Assembly: GCF_009831215.1 (NCBI RefSeq)
Contig: NZ_WUTW01000001.1
Coordinates: 851,096-915,095 of the forward strand
From: Actinomadura rayongensis
Lineage (GTDB): Bacteria > Actinomycetota > Actinomycetes > Streptosporangiales > Streptosporangiaceae
Length of the DNA stretch: 64,000 bases
Direction of reading: 5' to 3'
Position numbers and translations under genes: made by a program. The stretch's first letter is position 1. Each line of letters starts with the position of its first letter. The notes beneath the pieces are model-generated. The model did no database searches. It saw only the letters and a program-made list of their open reading frames with translations, and was not told where the DNA came from. Shown one piece after another: positions 33,895 through 42,373 of this stretch.

Positions 33895-33982
33895 GACGGC
33901 GGCCTCCCTCGCGAGCGTCTTCTGTCGGACTACCCGGATATAACGGCATCAGCCCCGCCGGTGCTAGCCACAGAAGGAACAA

Positions 33983-34173
33983 ATGGCCACAGAACTGCCC
34001 AAAATCTCCGCCCCCGCCGCCGCGCCCTCGCGGCGGCGGGCCACGACGACCTGGAGAGCCTGACGACCGCGACCGAACGCGAGATCGCCGACCTGCACGG
34101 CATGGGCCCGAAGGCCCTCAGCGCACTGCGCGCCGCCCTCGCCGAACACGACCTCGCGTTCAAGCCGCGCTGA
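33983..34173 (+). pseudogene. helix-hairpin-helix protein interrupted by a frameshift
   Basis: The ATG at 33983, with GAAGGA just upstream, starts MATELPKISAPAA and then runs into a stop after 26 codons. The neighbouring frame continues the expected family sequence, RALAAAGHDDLESLTTATER and then IADLHGMGPKALSALRAALA with the helix-hairpin-helix glycines, to a stop at 34173. A single-base indel in the repetitive GCCGCCGCG stretch near 34015-34025 explains it. The intact protein would be about 63 aa and bind DNA non-specifically. A sequencing error is possible. Confidence 0.65.
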
Positions 34174-34305
34174 GCGCGAGGCCGACGCGTTCGGGCGCGC
34201 CGTGCGCGGGGACCCGGCTCGCCGTCGCGTGCCTTCGCGTTCGGGACGGTGCGAGCGCCGGGGCCGTGACCCGCGGCGCGGCCGGTGTCCCGCGCGGCCT
34301 CGGGC

Positions 34306-35895
34306 TCAGAGGGGGTTGAGGGTGGGGACGTAGGCGGCGGCGCGGTCGGCGTCGCGGGCCCAGCGGGCGCGCAGGTTCGCCTTCGCGGGGAACGGGACGC
34401 CCGCCAGGAGCGCTCGCACGCCTGGACGGTCGGCGTAGCCGGAGCCGGTCAGGGCGCGGCGGACGGTCCGCCAGAGGTCGCGGTCGAGGGCGGGATGCAG
34501 GTCGGCCACGGCCGCCGCGACCTCCGCCAGGTGGTTGACGAACAGGCAGTACACGACGCGGTTCCAGCCGCGCTCGGCGTCGTAGGAGACGGCGTCGCGG
34601 ACGGCGGCCGGGACGCCGCGCAGGTCCCAGCGTCCGGCGGTGAGCTTGGTGCCCTCCAGGTCGCGGAACACCGCGCGGACGGGCATTCCGTCGTCATCGA
34701 CCGTCATCAGCACGTTCTGCAGATGCGGTTCGAGCACGACGCCGTGGTCGAGGTACGCGGCGAGGACGGGACGCAGCGTCAGCCGCACGTACGCGTCCCA
34801 CCAGCGCGCCGCGCCGTCCGGCGAGGCGAGCGCGGGCAGCCCGGCGAGCGCGGTCCCGTACGGGTCGGCGAGCGCGGCGGCGAGCAGCGGCGTGCCGGGC
34901 AGGCCGCGCACGCCCTGCCGGACGATCGTCCCGAAGCCCTCGTAGAGGCGCGGGTCGGCGAGGGCGACCGTCCGGTAGGCGGGCTCGGCGAGCAGGTCGG
35001 CGTCCAGGCCCGCGAAGACCGGGCGCAGCAGGCCGTCCAGCAGCACCGCGCCCTCCAGCTCGTACCAGGCGTTCTTGCGGACGCAGTTGGTGATCCGCAC
35101 GTCCAGGCTGAACTTGAGGAACAGGTCGGCGTCGGGCACGTGGACCGTCCGGACGGACGACGTCGGGTACACGAGCGGGCCGCCCGCGCCGAGGTCGCGC
35201 ACGACGCCGTCCGCGAGCGCGCGCCGCAGCACCGGACGCGCCGCGAGCAGCGCGAACTGCCACGGATGCACCGGAAGCGGACGGTATCCGGGCGGCACCG
35301 GCGGCGCGTCCAGCGCGGCGAACGCGGCCGGGTCGCCGCCCTCGGCGACCGCGTCGGCGCGCACCGCGAGCCAGTGCGCGCGGAACCGCGCCCGCGCCTC
35401 GGGCGCGTACGGCAGCCAGTCGGCGGGCGCGCCCTGCCGGGCCTTCGGCGACGGATGGAACCGGTGCCCGGCGACGAGGGAGCGCTCGGAGGCGAGGTAG
35501 GGGTCCGGGTCGTCCGGGACGCCGGCGCGCGCGGCGAGGATCGCGTCGAGCGCCGTCCGGCTGTCGCGGACCTGGGCGGGGAACTCGGGGTTCGCGCGGC
35601 CGGTCGCCAGCTCCAGCTCGCCTGCGGCGAGGTCGGCGATCCGCTCCCAGCGGGCCGGCTCCCACGCGTCGCCGCGCCGCTCCTCGACCGGCGGGACGAG
35701 CCGGAACGTCGGGCCCACCGGAGGCCGCGCCAGGCCCGCGCGCAGCCGGACCCCGGCGCGGGGGAGCCGCAGGACGAGCCGTCCGCCGTCCCGCCACACC
35801 TGGCGGTCGGGCGCGCAGACCTCGCGGACGAGGCAGTTCAGCAGCGCGAGGGCCGTGGCGTCGTCGGCGGTCACGGTCCGGTGGGTCAGCAGCAC
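34306..35895 (-). CDS. IucA/IucC-family NIS siderophore synthetase (second)
   Basis: A 529-aa NRPS-independent siderophore synthetase that joins a carboxylate (citrate or its derivative) to an amine or alcohol using ATP. Family motifs: GHRFHPSPKARQG (ATP phosphate contact), LPVHPWQ, KFSLDVRITNCVRKN, VVLEPHLQNVLM and the FerR/FhuF-like Fe-S-free end. The GTG start at 35895 overlaps the end of the preceding synthetase gene by 10 bp. It is last in the operon ATP-grasp, NIS, NIS. The exact acceptor and donor are unknown. Confidence 0.92.
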   Translation of the reverse strand: MLLTHRTVTADDATALALLNCLVREVCAPDRQVWRDGGRLVLRLPRAGVRLRAGLARPPVGPTFRLVPPVEERRGDAWEPARWERIADLAAGELELATGRANPEFPAQVRDSRTALDAILAARAGVPDDPDPYLASERSLVAGHRFHPSPKARQGAPADWLPYAPEARARFRAHWLAVRADAVAEGGDPAAFAALDAPPVPPGYRPLPVHPWQFALLAARPVLRRALADGVVRDLGAGGPLVYPTSSVRTVHVPDADLFLKFSLDVRITNCVRKNAWYELEGAVLLDGLLRPVFAGLDADLLAEPAYRTVALADPRLYEGFGTIVRQGVRGLPGTPLLAAALADPYGTALAGLPALASPDGAARWWDAYVRLTLRPVLAAYLDHGVVLEPHLQNVLMTVDDDGMPVRAVFRDLEGTKLTAGRWDLRGVPAAVRDAVSYDAERGWNRVVYCLFVNHLAEVAAAVADLHPALDRDLWRTVRRALTGSGYADRPGVRALLAGVPFPAKANLRARWARDADRAAAYVPTLNPL

Positions 35896-37496
35896 GTCGC
35901 GTCCCGGAGGTAGTTCGGCCCGCTCGGGCCGTAGTGCTTGTTGATGTCGGCGGCCCCGATGCGGGCCTTGTCCACGAGCGTTCCGGCGGTGAGCATGGCC
36001 TTGGTCGGCAGCCGGGGCGCGTCCAGCGTGCGGGCGCGCAGGAACGCGGCCACGTCGGGGCCCTGCCGCGCGGCGGCGCGGTGCTCGGCGGTGAGCGCGG
36101 CGTCCAGGCGGTCCCGGACGAGCGCGACCGCGTCCGGCAGCAGGCCCCGCGCTTCCAGCTCGAACGCGGGGGCGGCGGCGCAGAGGCGGAGCGTGATGGT
36201 GGTGAACACGCGGGCCAGCGCTTCGGGGTCGCGGGTGCGCATCCGGATGTCGGTGAACGGTGCGTCGGCCAACATTCCGTCGTTGTCCTTGATGAGCAGC
36301 CGGACGTCGCGCGGGTCGTCGCCGAGCACCAGCGCGACGTTCTGCTGATGCGCTTCCAGCGCGATCCCGTACCGGAACAACGTTACGTTTACGCTGAAGA
36401 GGGCGTCGAGGTAGGCGCGGAAGAGGGTCGCGACGTCCCAGCGCGCGATGACCGGGCCGCCTTCGGGGTCTTCGGCGAGCAGCGCGGCGACCGGCACGAC
36501 GTGCTCGTCCGCGGTCTCGGCCGGGAACCGCCGGACGAGGTACCCGAGCAGCGGCGACCCGGCGTGCCCGTACGTCTGCTCGTCGGCGAGCAGGACGGGC
36601 AGGTGCGGCTCGCGCCCCAGGACGCGGCGCAGCACCCGTTCGGCGAGCGCGCCGTCCGCGAGCGTCGCCGGGACGATCGTCCGCCGGTTCCGCAGGCCCA
36701 GCGTGCTCGTCGGCAGCGGGACCTTGACGTGCGTCAGCGGGTCGACGGCGACCGTCCGCATCGACAGCGTCGGCCGCACCGGCGTGGCGGGGCCGGTCAT
36801 CTCGCCGTCCAGCAGAGGCGCGGTGAGCGGATGCACGGGGAACAGGTCGCCGGGCCACCACGGCGGCGGCGTCCCGGCGGCCTCGACGCGCGGCGCCCGC
36901 GTCCAGCGCAACGCGAACTCCGGCGCGTGCTCGGGCGCGTACCGCTCCAGGTCGGCGGCCGTCAGTCCGGTCCGCGCGCGGCCGAGCGGATGGACGGGAT
37001 GGTCGGTGAACGCGGCGAGCGTGTCGTAGAAGACGCCGGGCCCGAGCCGGTCCGCGCCGCGCAACCGCGCCAGCACACCCGGCTGGATCGCGTCGTGGAC
37101 ACGCCGCGCCGCGAGCGCGTCCCGACACTCGCGCTCGAACGCGGCCACGTCGTCACGCGGGTCGGCGAGCGCCCGAACGGCCGCGAACACATCGTCGAGC
37201 AACAGTCCGCCCCCACCCGCCGCGCCCTGCCGCAGACGACCGTCCCGACTGAGCGGGGGTTCGCACGTCCAGTCGGACGTTGTGCCGGGGCGTAGGGGGA
37301 CGTCTCGGCCGGGGAGGCTGAGGACGCCGTTGTGGACGCGGGTGCTCAGGCCCGCGTAGTTCTCGCGCAGAAGGGCGTCCAGGACGCGGGCGGCGAGCTG
37401 TGCCTCGGGCGCGCGGCCGTCCGGGTGACCGGCGTCCGTTTCGGCCGCGCGGGCGGGGTGGCGTGGTGCCTGGTTAGCGCCGTGCGGTTCGGTCAC
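35886..37496 (-). CDS. IucA/IucC-family NIS siderophore synthetase (first)
   Basis: A 536-aa NIS synthetase, divergent from the second. Visible elements are LLRENYAGLSTRVHNG near the N-terminus, GDLFPVHPLTAPLL in place of the canonical HPxHPxxK box, HVKVPLPTSTLGLRNRRTI, and the well-kept ALEAHQQNVALVLGD. The C-terminus ends PNYLRDATCC. Its GTG overlaps the stop of the ATP-grasp gene (GTGA). Two different NIS enzymes in one operon imply two successive condensations on a citrate-like core. Confidence 0.92.
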   Translation of the reverse strand: MTEPHGANQAPRHPARAAETDAGHPDGRAPEAQLAARVLDALLRENYAGLSTRVHNGVLSLPGRDVPLRPGTTSDWTCEPPLSRDGRLRQGAAGGGGLLLDDVFAAVRALADPRDDVAAFERECRDALAARRVHDAIQPGVLARLRGADRLGPGVFYDTLAAFTDHPVHPLGRARTGLTAADLERYAPEHAPEFALRWTRAPRVEAAGTPPPWWPGDLFPVHPLTAPLLDGEMTGPATPVRPTLSMRTVAVDPLTHVKVPLPTSTLGLRNRRTIVPATLADGALAERVLRRVLGREPHLPVLLADEQTYGHAGSPLLGYLVRRFPAETADEHVVPVAALLAEDPEGGPVIARWDVATLFRAYLDALFSVNVTLFRYGIALEAHQQNVALVLGDDPRDVRLLIKDNDGMLADAPFTDIRMRTRDPEALARVFTTITLRLCAAAPAFELEARGLLPDAVALVRDRLDAALTAEHRAAARQGPDVAAFLRARTLDAPRLPTKAMLTAGTLVDKARIGAADINKHYGPSGPNYLRDATCC

Positions 37497-38626
37497 GTGA
37501 CCGTCCAGGTGCGGGTGGCGCGGTAGCGGGCGATCGCGGCGTCGACCGTCGCCGGGTCCGGGCCGATCGCGCGGATCGTGCCGAGGTAGTCGCGGTTGGT
37601 GCGGGTGATCTCGATCGTCTCGCCGACGGCGCGTTGGGGGCGGTAGGAGACGTGGACGGCGCCGTCTCGGACGGTCTCGACGTCGGGTGCGGCGGTCAGC
37701 GTGCCGGGGACGGTCGCTAGGACGACCTCGGCCGCCGCGTGCCGGTCGGGTGCGGGTGTTGCTGGGGGGAGTCGGCGGCCTAGGTGCACGTTGAGGACCT
37801 GCTCGAACAGCGGCACGTCCAGCAGGTCGGCCATGAGGAAGTCGCAGTGGTCGCCGATCAGGCGGTAGTTCACCTCGATGATCCGCGCGCGTCCGGCGTG
37901 GACGGTGAACTCGGTGTGGCACGCGCCGAAGCCGACGCCGAGCGCGGCGAGCTGCCGCAGGATCTGCGGGGTCTCGGGCGGGGGCGGGGCCCAGTCGAGG
38001 CGTTCTTCGATGAAGTGCGGGGGCGGGGACAGGCGCGTCCGGTACGAGCCGAGGACGCGCGTCTCGACGCCGTCGCCGAGGGTTTCGAGAGTCCGCAGCT
38101 CGCCGGGCAGGTACTCCTCGACGATCAGCGGGTCGTCCCGGCGGGCGGCGATCTCGGCGCGGCGGGCCGCGAGTTCGGCCGCGTCCGCGACGAGGAACAC
38201 GTCCTCGCTGGCCACGCCGCCGCGCGGCTTCAGGACGAGCGGGTACGGCGCGTCGGAAGGGACGGCGTCGGCGGCGGCGCAGAACACCGGGTCGAGACCG
38301 GCGAGATGGCGGCGCGCGAGCGCCTTGTCCTTGGCGCGCAGAGCCGCGCGCCAGTCCTTGCCGGGCAGCCCGAAATAGGCGGCGGCGAGCGCGACCGGCG
38401 TCTGGAGGAAGTCGCTGTTGCTGAAAAGAGCGAGCGGGTCGTTCACGGCGGCGACGATCGACCGGACGTCGGTGACGTCGCAGCGCACGACCGGCCCGTC
38501 GAACGCGTGGTCGCCCGGACGGTCGGTGAGCAGCACGACCGGGACGCCGAGCCGCGCGGCGGCGGGCAGGAACCCGTGGTCCACGGAGTCGGTGGCCTTC
38601 CCGGCGACGAGGTACAGCGCGGCCAC
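37493..38626 (-). CDS. ATP-grasp ligase of the siderophore operon (PvsA-like)
   Basis: A 377-aa ATP-grasp enzyme. The nucleotide site shows YPLVLKPRGGVASEDVFLV (glycine-rich clamp with Lys) and DDPLIVEEYLPGELRTLE; the metal-binding region is ARIIEVNYRLIGDHCDFL (Glu, Asn). It would form an amide or ester bond through an acyl phosphate. In vibrioferrin biosynthesis PvsA is an ATP-grasp enzyme working with two NIS synthetases (PvsB, PvsD), the same set as here. GTG start behind GAAGGGG, 14 bp from an iron box. Function by analogy only. Confidence 0.85.
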   Translation of the reverse strand: MAALYLVAGKATDSVDHGFLPAAARLGVPVVLLTDRPGDHAFDGPVVRCDVTDVRSIVAAVNDPLALFSNSDFLQTPVALAAAYFGLPGKDWRAALRAKDKALARRHLAGLDPVFCAAADAVPSDAPYPLVLKPRGGVASEDVFLVADAAELAARRAEIAARRDDPLIVEEYLPGELRTLETLGDGVETRVLGSYRTRLSPPPHFIEERLDWAPPPPETPQILRQLAALGVGFGACHTEFTVHAGRARIIEVNYRLIGDHCDFLMADLLDVPLFEQVLNVHLGRRLPPATPAPDRHAAAEVVLATVPGTLTAAPDVETVRDGAVHVSYRPQRAVGETIEITRTNRDYLGTIRAIGPDPATVDAAIARYRATRTWTVT

Positions 38627-38640
38627 GACCGCCCCTTCAG

Positions 38641-38659
38641 TGAGGTAAGCCTTGCCTAA
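38641..38659 (-). promoter_or_regulatory. iron box (IdeR/DmdR-type operator)
   Basis: On the minus strand the 19-mer is TTAGGCAAGGCTTACCTCA, close to the IdeR/DmdR consensus TTAGGTTAGGCTAACCTAA (15 of 19 by eye). It lies 14 bp upstream of the ATP-grasp gene's start, so the operon should be repressed when iron is plentiful. Confidence 0.85.
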
Positions 38660-38736
38660 CAGAGCGTGGTCATCATAGGGCGGCCGGAACCGGGCGCGTG
38701 CGGGAACCGGGGAGATCGTCGGGGAGGATGGACGGC

Positions 38737-39345
38737 ATGGACCTCGTTGACCGCTGGGTCGCGCTCGCCGGGGAGCAGGCCCGCCGCATCGGCGCCGACC
38801 TCGCCGAACGCTACGCCGAACCGCACCGCCGCTATCACACCGGCGCGCACCTGGCCGCCGTCCTGGACCTCGTGGACGAGCTGGCCGCCCACGCCGAGGA
38901 CCCCGACGCCGTAAGGCTCGCCGCCTGGTTCCACGACGCCGTGTACGACCCGCAGCGCGCCGACAACGAGGAGCGCAGCGCCCGCCTCGCGGCCCGGATC
39001 CTCGGCGGGACGGACCTGGCGGAGGCGACGGTCGCGGAGGTCGTCCGGCTCGTCCGGCTCACGACCAACCACGACCCCGAGGAGGGCGACGGCAACGGCG
39101 CGGTGCTGTGCGACGCGGACCTGGCCGTCCTCGGCGCGGAACCGGACGCCTACGCCGCGTACGCCGCCGCCGTCCGCGAGGAGTACGCGTTCGTCCCCGA
39201 GGAGATCTTCCGGGCGGCGCGCGCCGAGGTTCTGCACGGGCTCGCCGACGTCCCGTCCCTCTACCGGACGCCCGAGGCCCGCGCCCGCTTCGAGGACCGG
39301 GCCCGCGCCAACATCCGCACCGAACTCATGCTCCTCGGCGCTTAG
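38737..39345 (+). CDS. HD-domain metal-dependent phosphohydrolase-like protein
   Basis: A 202-aa HD-superfamily protein. Metal ligands are suggested by RRYHTGAHL, AAWFHDAVYDP (the HD pair) and LCDADLAVLG. This is the arrangement in small cytosolic HD proteins of unknown substrate. The ATG at 38737 has GGAGG 9 nt upstream; an ATG three codons earlier is possible. It is divergent from the siderophore operon, so the iron box lies between them, but it is 78 bp away and its iron control is uncertain. Confidence 0.82.
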   Translation: MDLVDRWVALAGEQARRIGADLAERYAEPHRRYHTGAHLAAVLDLVDELAAHAEDPDAVRLAAWFHDAVYDPQRADNEERSARLAARILGGTDLAEATVAEVVRLVRLTTNHDPEEGDGNGAVLCDADLAVLGAEPDAYAAYAAAVREEYAFVPEEIFRAARAEVLHGLADVPSLYRTPEARARFEDRARANIRTELMLLGA

Positions 39346-39589
39346 GCCGGCGCAGCCCCGCCGCCTTGAGACGCAGGAGCAGTTCCCGGCAGCCGACCGC
39401 CTGCGCGCCCGCCGCCAGCGCCGCCGCGTACAGGTCCTCGGGGACGTCGTAGTGGTCGCGGTCGAACGCGCGCGGCGGCATCCCGATCCGCGCCGCGAAC
39501 GTGTGCAGCTCGTCGTAGGAGACGTCGCTGACCAGATGCGACCAGACCCGTCCGCGCGCGGGCCACAGCGGCGGATCTATGTAGATCAC
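39326..39589 (-). CDS. DUF4031 family protein
   Basis: An 87-aa protein of the DUF4031 family, with the characteristic VIYIDPPLWPARGRVWSHLVSD opening, the SYDELHTFAARIGMPPRAFDRDHYDVPE core and a basic C-terminus (RRPKRRGA). The GTG at 39589 follows GGGGAGG by 7 nt. Its 3' end overlaps that of the HD gene by 20 bp on opposite strands. Function is unknown. Confidence 0.85.
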   Translation of the reverse strand: MIYIDPPLWPARGRVWSHLVSDVSYDELHTFAARIGMPPRAFDRDHYDVPEDLYAAALAAGAQAVGCRELLLRLKAAGLRRPKRRGA

Positions 39590-39645
39590 GGACTCGCCTC
39601 CCCTAGAGTGCGTGTGCAGAGACGACACTAGGGGGATTCCGGCAG

Positions 39646-41031
39646 GTGAACGACGTAGTCCGGTATATCGCGGCGCACCGCGACGCCTTCCTCTCCGATC
39701 TCACGGAGTGGCTGTCCATCCCGTCGGTGTCCGGCGACCCGGCCCGCGCCGGGGACGTGCGGCGCTCCGCCGAATGGCTCGCCGCGCACCTGCGGCGCAC
39801 CGGGTTCCCGACCGTCGAGGTCTGGGAGACCGGCGGCCACCCGGCCGTGTTCGCCGAGTGGCCCGCCGCCGACGCGCAAGCGCCCGCCGCGCTCGTCTAC
39901 GGGCACCACGACGTCCAGCCCGTCGAGCCGCTGGACGAATGGGAGACCGACCCGTTCGCGCCCGTCCGGCAAGGTGACCGGCTGATCGGTCGCGGCACGT
40001 CCGACGACAAGGGCCAGATCTTCTTCCACACCGTCGGGCTGCGCGCCGGGCTGGCCGCGTCGAAGGCGTCCGCGCCGCCCGTCACGCTGAAGCTGCTGGT
40101 GGAGGGCGAGGAAGAGTCCGGGTCCGTTCATTTCGCGGACCTGCTGCGGGAGCGGCGCGACCGGCTCGCGTGCGACGTCGTCGTCATCAGCGACACGACG
40201 ATGTGGGCGCAGGACGTCCCGTCCATGTGCACGGGGATGCGCGGACTCACCGAGGTCGAACTGACCGTGCGCGGACCGGACACCGACCTGCACTCCGGGT
40301 CGTTCGGCGGGGCCGTCCCGAACCCGCTGCACGCGCTCGCGACGATGGTCGCCGCGCTGCACGACGCGGACGGACGCGTCACGCTCCCCGGCTTCTACGA
40401 CGACGTGATCCCGCTGACCGACGACGAACGCGTCCTGTTCGCCAAGCTGCCGTTCGACGAGGACGCGTGGCTGCGCACCGCCGGGAACAGCCGCGCCGCA
40501 TATGGCGAGGCCGGTTATACGACGCTGGAACGCGTCTGGGCCCGTCCCACCGCCGAGGTCAACGGGATGTGGGGCGGGCACACCGGGCCGGGCGGCAAGA
40601 CGATCGTCCCGCGCGAGGCGCACGCCAAGATCTCGTTCCGGCTCGTCGCGGGGCAGGATCCGGTGCGCGTCCAGGAGCAGTTCCGCGCGTGGGTCGCCGC
40701 GCACACGCCGCCGGGCGTCGCGGTCGAGGTGCGGATCCCGGGCGGCGGCGTCCGGCCGTGCTTCTCCCCGATCGACTCGCCGGGCGTGCGCGCCGCCCGC
40801 ACCGCGATGGAGCGGGCGTTCGGCACCGAGATCCTGTTCACCCGCGAGGGCGGCAGCGGGCCCGAGGCCGATCTCGCGGACGTCCTCGGCGCGCCGCTGG
40901 TGTTCCTCGCCGTCGGCCTGGCCGGCGACCGCATCCACGCGCCGAACGAGAAGGTCGAGATCCCGCTGCTGCTGAAGGGCGCGGAGGCCGCCGCGTACCT
41001 GTGGGACGAACTCGCCGCCGCACTGCGTTAG
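39646..41031 (+). CDS. M20-family metallopeptidase (dipeptidase)
   Basis: A 461-aa M20/CNDP-like dizinc peptidase. Metal site residues: YGHHDVQP (His), GTSDDKGQ (bridging Asp), VEGEEESGS (catalytic Glu and ligand Glu), ISDTTMW (Asp) and RIHAPNEKVE (His). The lid or dimerisation domain (about 195-350) contains RGPDTDLHSGSFGGAVPNP. It probably cleaves dipeptides in the cytosol. The next gene, nudC, follows by 8 bp, so they are co-transcribed. Confidence 0.93.
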   Translation: MNDVVRYIAAHRDAFLSDLTEWLSIPSVSGDPARAGDVRRSAEWLAAHLRRTGFPTVEVWETGGHPAVFAEWPAADAQAPAALVYGHHDVQPVEPLDEWETDPFAPVRQGDRLIGRGTSDDKGQIFFHTVGLRAGLAASKASAPPVTLKLLVEGEEESGSVHFADLLRERRDRLACDVVVISDTTMWAQDVPSMCTGMRGLTEVELTVRGPDTDLHSGSFGGAVPNPLHALATMVAALHDADGRVTLPGFYDDVIPLTDDERVLFAKLPFDEDAWLRTAGNSRAAYGEAGYTTLERVWARPTAEVNGMWGGHTGPGGKTIVPREAHAKISFRLVAGQDPVRVQEQFRAWVAAHTPPGVAVEVRIPGGGVRPCFSPIDSPGVRAARTAMERAFGTEILFTREGGSGPEADLADVLGAPLVFLAVGLAGDRIHAPNEKVEIPLLLKGAEAAAYLWDELAAALR

Positions 41032-41039
41032 GGACGATC

Positions 41040-41945
41040 GTGGAAACAACGCCGCTGGAATGGCTCGCCCTCGCGCGCGGGGACCTGGACCGCGCGGGCG
41101 ACCGCCGCCGCGACGCGGACTGGATCGCCGCGCTGTGGAAGGATCCGCGCGCCCGCGTGCTCGTCGTGGAGAAGGGCCGCGCGCTCGTCGCGGACCGCAG
41201 CGAACTGGTCGAAGTCGCGCCCGCCGACGCCCCGCCCGGCGACCCGTGGCTGCTCGGCGTCGAGCCCGACGGGACGCCGCACTTCGCCGTCGCCGGGCCG
41301 CTGCCCGTCGTGGAGGGCGCCGAACCGGCCGGGATCCGGCACGTCGGCGCGCTGCTCGGCGACCGCGACTCGGGGCTGCTGACGCTCGCCGTCGCGCTCG
41401 CGCACTGGCACGCCACGCACCGGTTCTGCCCGCGCTGCGGGACGGAGACGCGCGTCGAGTCCGCCGGGCACGTCCGCGTCTGCCCGAACGACGGCAGCGA
41501 GCACCACCCGCGCGTCGACCCGGCCGTGATCATGCTCGTCCGGGACGACGACGACCGCGTCCTGCTCGCGCGCGGCCCGCAGTGGCCCGCCGACCGCCGC
41601 TCGATCCTCGCCGGGTTCGTGGAGCCGGGGGAGTCGCTGGAGCAGGCCGTCGCGCGGGAGGTGCGGGAAGAGGTGGGGATCGAGGTCCGGGACGTCCGGT
41701 ACCTCGGCAGTCAGCCGTGGCCGCTGCCGCAGAGCCTCATGCTGGGGTTCTTCGCGCGGGCGGACGGTTCGACGCTCCTGCGTCCGGACAGCGCCGAGAT
41801 AACCGACGCCGATTGGTACTCGCGGGACGAGCTGACCGCCGCTATCGAATCCGGCGACATCATCGCGCCCGGCCCGCTGTCCATCGCCGCCCAGCTCATC
41901 ATGCGCTGGTACGGCGGGCCGCTGCCGCACATGCCGGACTTCTGA
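41040..41945 (+). CDS. nudC: NAD(+)/NADH diphosphatase, NudC-type Nudix enzyme
   Basis: A 301-aa Nudix hydrolase that splits NADH to NMNH and AMP and may decap NAD-RNA. The Nudix box is GFVEPGESLEQAVAREVREE followed by VGI, and the diagnostic SQPWPLPQSLM motif follows. Before it is the zinc-finger region FCPRCG...RVCPNDG: three Cys are present but the fourth position is Asp, with His residues just after (SEHHPR). The GTG at 41040 follows the M20 gene closely. Position next to mycoredoxin and uvrD2 matches mycobacteria. Confidence 0.92.
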   Translation: METTPLEWLALARGDLDRAGDRRRDADWIAALWKDPRARVLVVEKGRALVADRSELVEVAPADAPPGDPWLLGVEPDGTPHFAVAGPLPVVEGAEPAGIRHVGALLGDRDSGLLTLAVALAHWHATHRFCPRCGTETRVESAGHVRVCPNDGSEHHPRVDPAVIMLVRDDDDRVLLARGPQWPADRRSILAGFVEPGESLEQAVAREVREEVGIEVRDVRYLGSQPWPLPQSLMLGFFARADGSTLLRPDSAEITDADWYSRDELTAAIESGDIIAPGPLSIAAQLIMRWYGGPLPHMPDF

Positions 41946-41953
41946 GACGCGAA

Positions 41954-41979
41954 GAGCCCGTCCGTCCGGACGGGCTCTC
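41954..41979. terminator. bidirectional terminator between nudC and mrx1
   Basis: AGAGCCCGTC and GACGGGCTCT pair perfectly over 10 bp around a 6-nt loop. It lies 9 bp past the nudC stop and 12 bp past the mycoredoxin stop. Confidence 0.7.
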
Positions 41980-41991
41980 CACGTCGTTCGC

Positions 41992-42246
41992 TCAAAGGGC
42001 GCCGAGTTCGGCCAGGTGCCGCTTGACCTCCTTGGCGCTGGGGTTCGTCAGCACCACGTCGTCGCCGATCGTGACGGTCGGGACGGTCTGGTTGCCGCCG
42101 TTCACGCTCATCACGAACTCGGCGGCGGCGGGGTCGCGCTCGATGTCGATCTCCACCATCTCGATGCCCTCGCGGGCGAGCTGGGACTTCAGGCGGCGGC
42201 AGAATCCGCACCAGGTCGTCGTGTACATGGTGAGGGGCGTGGCCAT
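41992..42246 (-). CDS. mrx1: mycoredoxin
   Basis: An 84-aa glutaredoxin-fold protein with active site TTWCGFCRRLK (Cys13, Cys16), the cis-Pro motif NQTVPTVTIGDD and C-terminal helix KEVKRHLAELG. Mycoredoxin-1 reduces mycothiol mixed disulfides. The gene is divergent from uvrD2 and convergent with nudC, exactly as Rv3198A lies in M. tuberculosis. The ATG at 42246 has GAGGAG upstream at a slightly long distance. Confidence 0.93.
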   Translation of the reverse strand: MATPLTMYTTTWCGFCRRLKSQLAREGIEMVEIDIERDPAAAEFVMSVNGGNQTVPTVTIGDDVVLTNPSAKEVKRHLAELGAL

Positions 42247-42373
42247 CGGTGCGTCGTCTCCTCGCTGCTCGGGCGTCTCGGCGTCTGGAACAACAGCGCC
42301 GCCGGGTGCGGCATTCCGGAGGTTATCCACAACCCCTCGGCTCCGCTTCGCTCCGTCCGTCCCTCCTGCAAAG

